Below, in pieces: positions 42,477-46,148 of a stretch of 46,148 nt of DNA (position 1 is the first letter of the stretch; the number at the start of each line of letters is the position of its first letter). The notes beneath the pieces are model-generated. The model was not told the origin of the DNA. It saw only the letters and a list, made by a program, of their open reading frames with translations, and made no database searches. The DNA is from Chloroflexi bacterium B3_Chlor (lineage in GTDB: Bacteria > Chloroflexota > Anaerolineae > UBA7937 > B3-Chlor). Both the position numbers and the translations under genes were made by a program. Location of the stretch: positions 1-46,148 of the forward strand of contig NJBK01000020.1 in the NCBI GenBank assembly GCA_005223035.1, in the 5' to 3' direction.

Positions 42477-42846
42477 CTCGGCGTCCCATGCCTAGCCGGT
42501 GAATTGCCACGGGTTGGGCACCGTGTCACCCGCCAGCGGCACGCCGAAGGGATCGTAGGCGTAGGTCTCCGCTATCTGGCCTGTGCTGTCCACAAGCCCT
42601 GCCCTGAGCCCAGTCGAAGGGTGCCGCACGCTCCCCAGCCCGTCGTGCACGTAAGTAGTACCTATCCGATTGTGCCAACTGCTCCGCGATGATGTCCAAC
42701 CCGTAGAGGTATATGGCATCGGTGTCGCTGATCACCACGGGCAGCGTCGCCGCCAGGTCGACGACGTAGTCGGTCGTCGTTCCGTCGACCGTCTTGCTGG
42801 TTCTTGCCCCATCGCCGTTGTAGGCGAACTGCGTTGTTAAGGTTCG
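42477..42846 (-). pseudogene. Broken RHS core upstream of the type-44 tip
   Basis: Core sequence matching the intact copy ([55 protein letters not shown]), but damaged three ways. One extra T in the DRYYYVHDG region (about 42655) shifts the frame, a 24-base net insertion sits near 42595-42621, and TAG replaces the Glu codon in FTGEAW (about 42493). Homology starts abruptly at LTTQFAY, after an unrelated junction. It is the third copy of the same core in 5 kb. Confidence 0.85.
42595..42621. repeat. Small inserted element of the CCTTCGACTGGGCTCAGG type inside the RHS core
   Basis: Minus strand CCCTTCGACTGGGCTCAGGG followed by CAGGGCT is absent from the other two core copies, where GTGCGGCAGCTACTGGACAG runs straight through. 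It adds 24 bases in frame and encodes STGLRAG. Short imperfect palindromes of this type are common dispersed repeats in many environmental bacteria (general knowledge). Confidence 0.65.
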
Positions 42847-42889
42847 ACTCGTACCTAGTGCCCTCTCTCTCACGTCGCGACGCAGGCAC

Positions 42890-43129
42890 TCACCCCGTAT
42901 CTTCTTCCAGATAGAACGCCATCCGCTCGTCAATGGCGACCGGAACACGATCAACGTCTTGCAGCGTCATGTGACGAGCAGATAGCCCAGTGCCAAGAAA
43001 GGGCATGAAGTCCTCGTGTTGGGACACGGCCGTGCACGCCCACCTGTGCTCCTCCACGGTGACATTGAGCCAACGCCCATCCACTCGGGTGCCGTGCTTG
43101 CGAGCGGCTGCGGACTTGGGTCCCTTCAT
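42890..43129 (-). pseudogene. C-terminal remnant of an exported immunity protein
   Basis: A 79-codon frame whose ATG overlaps the stop of the preceding gene as TAATG. It lacks a signal peptide. Its last half, ACTAVSQHEDFMPFLG then MTLQDVDRVPVAIDERMAFYLEEDT, is clearly related to the C-terminus of the 201-residue candidate immunity protein at 40990-41595. It is best read as the tail of a lost immunity gene left by recombination, although the TAATG overlap would allow translation. Confidence 0.6.
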
Positions 43130-43839
43130 TATCTTGATATGCTTCCCACAGTACGCCAGGATGAGGGGAACAACTCAGAGGCATCACCCTGTGCCCTGCT
43201 GATTTGGCGACTGTGAAGTTCGATCAGAATCCAGAGTCTGCGCTCATCTGAGAAGTAGGTCTGAAGCCACTCATCCCCCATATGGTGCCCGGCCACCTCA
43301 ACGGCGATTTCGGCGCCGGGATGAATGCGGCGAAACTCTCTCCCCCCATGCTCCTCAGCAACCTGCAACAGGTCTTCCTCCGATATTCCCCATTCGTCGG
43401 GATGCATGTGCCCCCACAAATGACGGTCAGTGTGGCTTGGTCGAAAGTATGATATCATCCTGGTGTCGGCGTCCAGGACCACTGTCGCTCCAAGGACGTG
43501 AACGCGCACTAAACTGGCGATCCCAGCAAGCCAGTCTTCTCTGGTTCCGGCAAACAAATAGGTGATGTCTCCAGTTGTGACGAGCCTTCCCTGGCTATCC
43601 TCGCCGTAGCGGGCATATACCGCTGTAAGGTGAAGACCTGGTTGCCATTCATCCACGAAAGCCTGTGCATACGCATACCCAGACATAATCGAGCTCACTT
43701 CGGCGTCGCTGGGCAAGAGGATCATAGGCTCCGTCTCAAATCCCACGAAGAGCTCCAGATAGAGGGCGGCCAATGCTGCACATAGCGCCAGTGGAATGAG
43801 CGCCAGTAGAGCGCCAGTGACAACATACCGTCTCTTCAT
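43129..43839 (-). CDS. Membrane-anchored candidate immunity protein for the transglycosylase-like RHS toxin
   Basis: A 236-residue protein beginning immediately after the RHS stop (TAG then ATG), with GGGAGG 6 bases upstream inside the RHS gene. The N-terminus RRYVVTGALLALIPLALCAALAALYL is a membrane anchor or signal, placing the body (about 35-236) outside the cytoplasm. The body is soluble and His/Trp-rich (HTDRHLWGHMHPDEWG, AGHHMGDEWLQTYF). I recognise no family. Location outside the membrane suits protection against a peptidoglycan-cleaving toxin. Immunity is inferred from position and topology. Confidence 0.7.
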   Translation of the reverse strand: MKRRYVVTGALLALIPLALCAALAALYLELFVGFETEPMILLPSDAEVSSIMSGYAYAQAFVDEWQPGLHLTAVYARYGEDSQGRLVTTGDITYLFAGTREDWLAGIASLVRVHVLGATVVLDADTRMISYFRPSHTDRHLWGHMHPDEWGISEEDLLQVAEEHGGREFRRIHPGAEIAVEVAGHHMGDEWLQTYFSDERRLWILIELHSRQISRAQGDASELFPSSWRTVGSISR

Positions 43840-46148
43840 CTAGGGCCTCCCAACATCATGTTGGTATCGTGGTGCGATGCCCAGCCTGCTCCGCCAGGCG
43901 TCAAATAGGTCATTGTTCATTATGTAGTTCCCGAACTTGTTCTCCGAGTAGTGCCTAATGGGGCTATACATACCAGCGTTGTATAGCGAAGCCACAAGGG
44001 CCGTCTGCTCATCGCGCAGCGCCACAACGCTTACGCGCCCTCCAAATCTATGCTCCGTGATTTGGCGCAGGTGCGCCGCCGCGTAGACTGTGGCTTGATC
44101 ACGTCTCAGCAGCTGGAAAGAAAGCTGCAGGCGATTCTGTGTCTGAGGCAACCGCTCAAGCATCTGCAGATTGTCGCAGTCGGCGGGGTTCTGGGCAATC
44201 CTCTGGGCGAGCCAATCTTCGACCCCCCTTGCGGTGCCGTACTGCATCTGGGCCAATCCCGTGGAGACCGATTCAGGCAAGGCATTCAGAACAAGCTCCG
44301 CCAGCAGTTGCGTCTCGGGTGGACCCCACACTCTCTCGATCACAAGAACCTGGACAGCAACGTCTACCAAGAAGTCGTCGAAATTGTAGTCAATCTCGAC
44401 CACTGTCTGCAGAACAGCGCCGAGCAGCTCTGGGGGTATGTGGAACGTGTCTGCTACCTCGCGAACGTAGTCGGCATCGGGGAGCGGAGGCTTTGGAAAT
44501 GCCCCTGGGCCAAAGAGGCCAGTTGGGTCAGTGTAGTCGACAGGGTTGTTCCCGGCGTACGCGTAGCCCTGCAGCGTCGTAGGCCGCGACACAGCGCCTC
44601 GCCACGGATCCTTCGTGATGAACCTCCCCGTCTCCGGCTGGTAGTACCTGGCCCGCAGGTAGAGCAACTCCACCTCGGAGTCCCACGCTTCGCCGGTGAA
44701 GCGGTAGGGGTTGGCCACCCCGTTACCCACCAGCGGCACGCCGAAGGGATCGTAGGCGTAGGTCTCCGCTATCTGGCCTGTGCTGTCCAGTAGCTGCCGC
44801 ACGCTTCCCAGCCCGTCGTGCATGTAATAGTATCTGTCAGCCCCTGCCATCTGCTCCGCGATGATGTCCAACCCATACAGGTAGACGGCGTCGGTGTCGC
44901 TGATCACCACGGGCAGCGTCGCTGCCAGGTCGACCACGTATTCGGTGGTGGCGCTGTCTACCGCCTTGCTGGCCCTAACGCCATCCCCGTTGTAGGCGAA
45001 CTGCGTTGTCAAGGTGCCCTCAATCGCTTGCTTCAGCCGGTTGGCATGGTCATACGTGTAGCCGCGGACCCCGTCCCAGGTCAGATTGCCGTTGTTGTCC
45101 CAAGTATACGTCTGGCCTCCTGCACTGGTCAAGCGGTTCGCGGCATCGTACGTGTACGTTGTGCTCCCCTGGGGAGAATCCATCGTCAGCCTGTTACCCA
45201 CGGTGTCGTAGGAGTAGCTGTAGGTCTCACCGCTGGAGTAGGAGGCGGACGTGAGACGGTAGAGAGGATCGTATACATAGTCGATGGTGACGGGCGTGAT
45301 CACCTGGGTGGTTACCGTGGCCGTGACCGGAGCAGGTAGCTCCTTGGCGGTGGCCTCAGCTGTGTTGACCAGTTCGTCCCCGCTCACCTGTCCCACCGTG
45401 ACGAAGAACGACGAGGTGATGGCCTCGCTGACGTTAAGCGAGCCCACCCGCCACGTCAGTTCGTGCTTCGGCTTGCTGTATCGCCACTCGTTCTCCTGCG
45501 GCGGATACGTTACCTCTGAAGGCAGCGGGTCCTTGACCACCAGGCTGGTCAGCTCCTGCTGGTCTGTGTTGGTTAGGGCCACGGTGTAGGTGAGGGTGTC
45601 CCCTGGTCTCACCACTGGTGGCTCGCCGAGCTTGCGCATATCGAGTTGCTCCCCGGCTCGCGCAGGCGGTACCGGCATGGGAGTCGCCGTCGGGGTTACG
45701 GTCGGCGTGGCCGTCACAGTAGGAGTGATGGTCGCCGTTGCAGTAGGCGTCGCCGTTTCCGTGGGTGCCCAGGGGGTTGCCGTGGGCGTCCAGGTAGGCG
45801 TCGCAGTTTCGGTGGGTGCTTCTGTAGGCGTGGAAGTAGCTGTAGGCAAATCGGTCTCTGTGGGCGTAGGAGTGGCGGTGGGCGTCCAGGTAGGGCTCAC
45901 AGGCGTTTCTGTGGGCGTAGCCGTGTTCGTCGGTGTGGGTGTGTCCGTTGGCGTTGAGGTAGGTGTGGGCGTCAACGTCGAGGTGATCGGTTCCTGGCTC
46001 GTGAGCAAGCGCAAGGGACTGGCCATAGCCGCCGTTCCCTGCGACAGACCTGCCGCCTTGCCAGCGGTTCGAGATTGGGCCGCGTCCACGGCGAGCACAC
46101 CCGGCGGCTGTAGGCTGCGACTCTGCTCCGCGTAGAAGACCCCGCCCA
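43840..46148 (-). CDS. RHS/YD-repeat surface protein with a lysozyme/transglycosylase-like C-terminal toxin domain (5' end outside the window)
   Basis: The frame is open to the window edge, so the true start lies beyond; at least 769 codons are present. Counting from the GTG at 46098: a Thr-Pro repeat stalk (41-142), a DUF11-like beta domain (about 160-260, [18 protein letters not shown]), about five YD repeats (275-370), and the RHS core (400-528: [27 protein letters not shown]). The variable C-terminal domain (529-752) reads [17 protein letters not shown], then [23 protein letters not shown] and [12 protein letters not shown], the order seen in SLT/lysozyme-like enzymes. The RHS part is much shorter than toxin-caging RHS proteins. 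The immunity candidate follows directly. Confidence 0.88.
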   Translation of the reverse strand, partial: GGVFYAEQSRSLQPPGVLAVDAAQSRTAGKAAGLSQGTAAMASPLRLLTSQEPITSTLTPTPTSTPTDTPTPTNTATPTETPVSPTWTPTATPTPTETDLPTATSTPTEAPTETATPTWTPTATPWAPTETATPTATATITPTVTATPTVTPTATPMPVPPARAGEQLDMRKLGEPPVVRPGDTLTYTVALTNTDQQELTSLVVKDPLPSEVTYPPQENEWRYSKPKHELTWRVGSLNVSEAITSSFFVTVGQVSGDELVNTAEATAKELPAPVTATVTTQVITPVTIDYVYDPLYRLTSASYSSGETYSYSYDTVGNRLTMDSPQGSTTYTYDAANRLTSAGGQTYTWDNNGNLTWDGVRGYTYDHANRLKQAIEGTLTTQFAYNGDGVRASKAVDSATTEYVVDLAATLPVVISDTDAVYLYGLDIIAEQMAGADRYYYMHDGLGSVRQLLDSTGQIAETYAYDPFGVPLVGNGVANPYRFTGEAWDSEVELLYLRARYYQPETGRFITKDPWRGAVSRPTTLQGYAYAGNNPVDYTDPTGLFGPGAFPKPPLPDADYVREVADTFHIPPELLGAVLQTVVEIDYNFDDFLVDVAVQVLVIERVWGPPETQLLAELVLNALPESVSTGLAQMQYGTARGVEDWLAQRIAQNPADCDNLQMLERLPQTQNRLQLSFQLLRRDQATVYAAAHLRQITEHRFGGRVSVVALRDEQTALVASLYNAGMYSPIRHYSENKFGNYIMNNDLFDAWRSRLGIAPRYQHDVGRP

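Noticed and set aside
45700..45990. Regular short repeats at the right end as a CRISPR array
   Set aside because: They are degenerate codon repeats encoding Thr-Pro, with no constant repeat length and no unique spacers.
45590..46135. Val/Gly-rich plus-strand frame opposite the RHS stalk
   Set aside because: It is the antisense reading of the Thr-Pro codon repeats. The same shadow appears opposite the stalk of the M23 peptidase near 28478-28921.
1..46148. tRNA, rRNA, CRISPR, prophage or transposase genes anywhere in the window
   Set aside because: I looked for cloverleaf-like segments, transposase motifs and phage structural genes by eye and found none that hold up. A covariance search for tRNAs would settle the first point.

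Overview
The window is a GC-rich (roughly 58% by eye), gene-dense stretch of bacterial chromosome. Gene content and domain architectures (a DUF5679-like finger fused to topoisomerase I, long Thr-Pro spacers in exported proteins, AmaP, PD40 lipoproteins, surface glycan genes) suggest a member of the Chloroflexota, probably Anaerolineae-like. That assignment is inference from gene style, not from a marker tree. Most promoters I could find fit TTGnnn-17-TAnAAT, often with a TGn extension, and GTG and TTG starts are frequent.

Layout. 1-8.6 kb (minus strand): a long core operon read as ffh, rpsP, khpA, rimM, dprA, manC, topA, xerC, from a good promoter at 8657-8685. 8.7-14.5 kb: tilS, a MscS channel, hpt, a class I aminotransferase and a beta-propeller lipoprotein. 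14.5-19.5 kb (minus): surface polysaccharide genes (two GT4 glycosyltransferases, GtrA, an O-antigen ligase/polymerase-like protein, VanZ). 19.6-24.8 kb (minus): an M32 carboxypeptidase, then an operon of a glmS ribozyme, a circularly permuted GTPase fused to a SIS domain, and glmS. 24.8-29.2 kb (minus): scpB, an M23 peptidase, cmk, plsC and a DUF512 radical-SAM protein. 29.2-33.9 kb: a small lipid-binding-like lipoprotein, amaP, fmt, recJ and a NUDIX hydrolase. 34-39.7 kb (plus): an SsnA-like aminohydrolase, a small membrane protein, a PreA-like flavo-Fe-S protein, a YqeC-MocA fusion and two phosphatases. This resembles the accessory set for selenium-dependent molybdenum hydroxylases, but no hydroxylase subunit is present. 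39.8-46.1 kb: a Phd/RelE toxin-antitoxin pair and a mosaic RHS polymorphic-toxin locus.

The most striking item is at 23.2-24.8 kb. A recognisable glmS self-cleaving ribozyme, with its own promoter, lies in front of a gene encoding a GTPase with permuted motif order (G4-G5-G1-G2-G3) joined to a GmhA/DiaA-like SIS phosphosugar domain. glmS follows 21 bases later, so glucosamine-6-phosphate should control both genes. This predicts a GTP-linked partner or regulator of amino-sugar synthesis that I do not recognise as described.

The second notable system is the RHS locus. A small RHS protein, open at the window edge, ends in a lysozyme/transglycosylase-like C-terminal domain and abuts a membrane-anchored candidate immunity gene. 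Downstream lie an orphan RHS tip with a type-44 toxin domain, its exported candidate immunity protein, an immunity remnant and a truncated RHS core, all sharing nearly identical core DNA.
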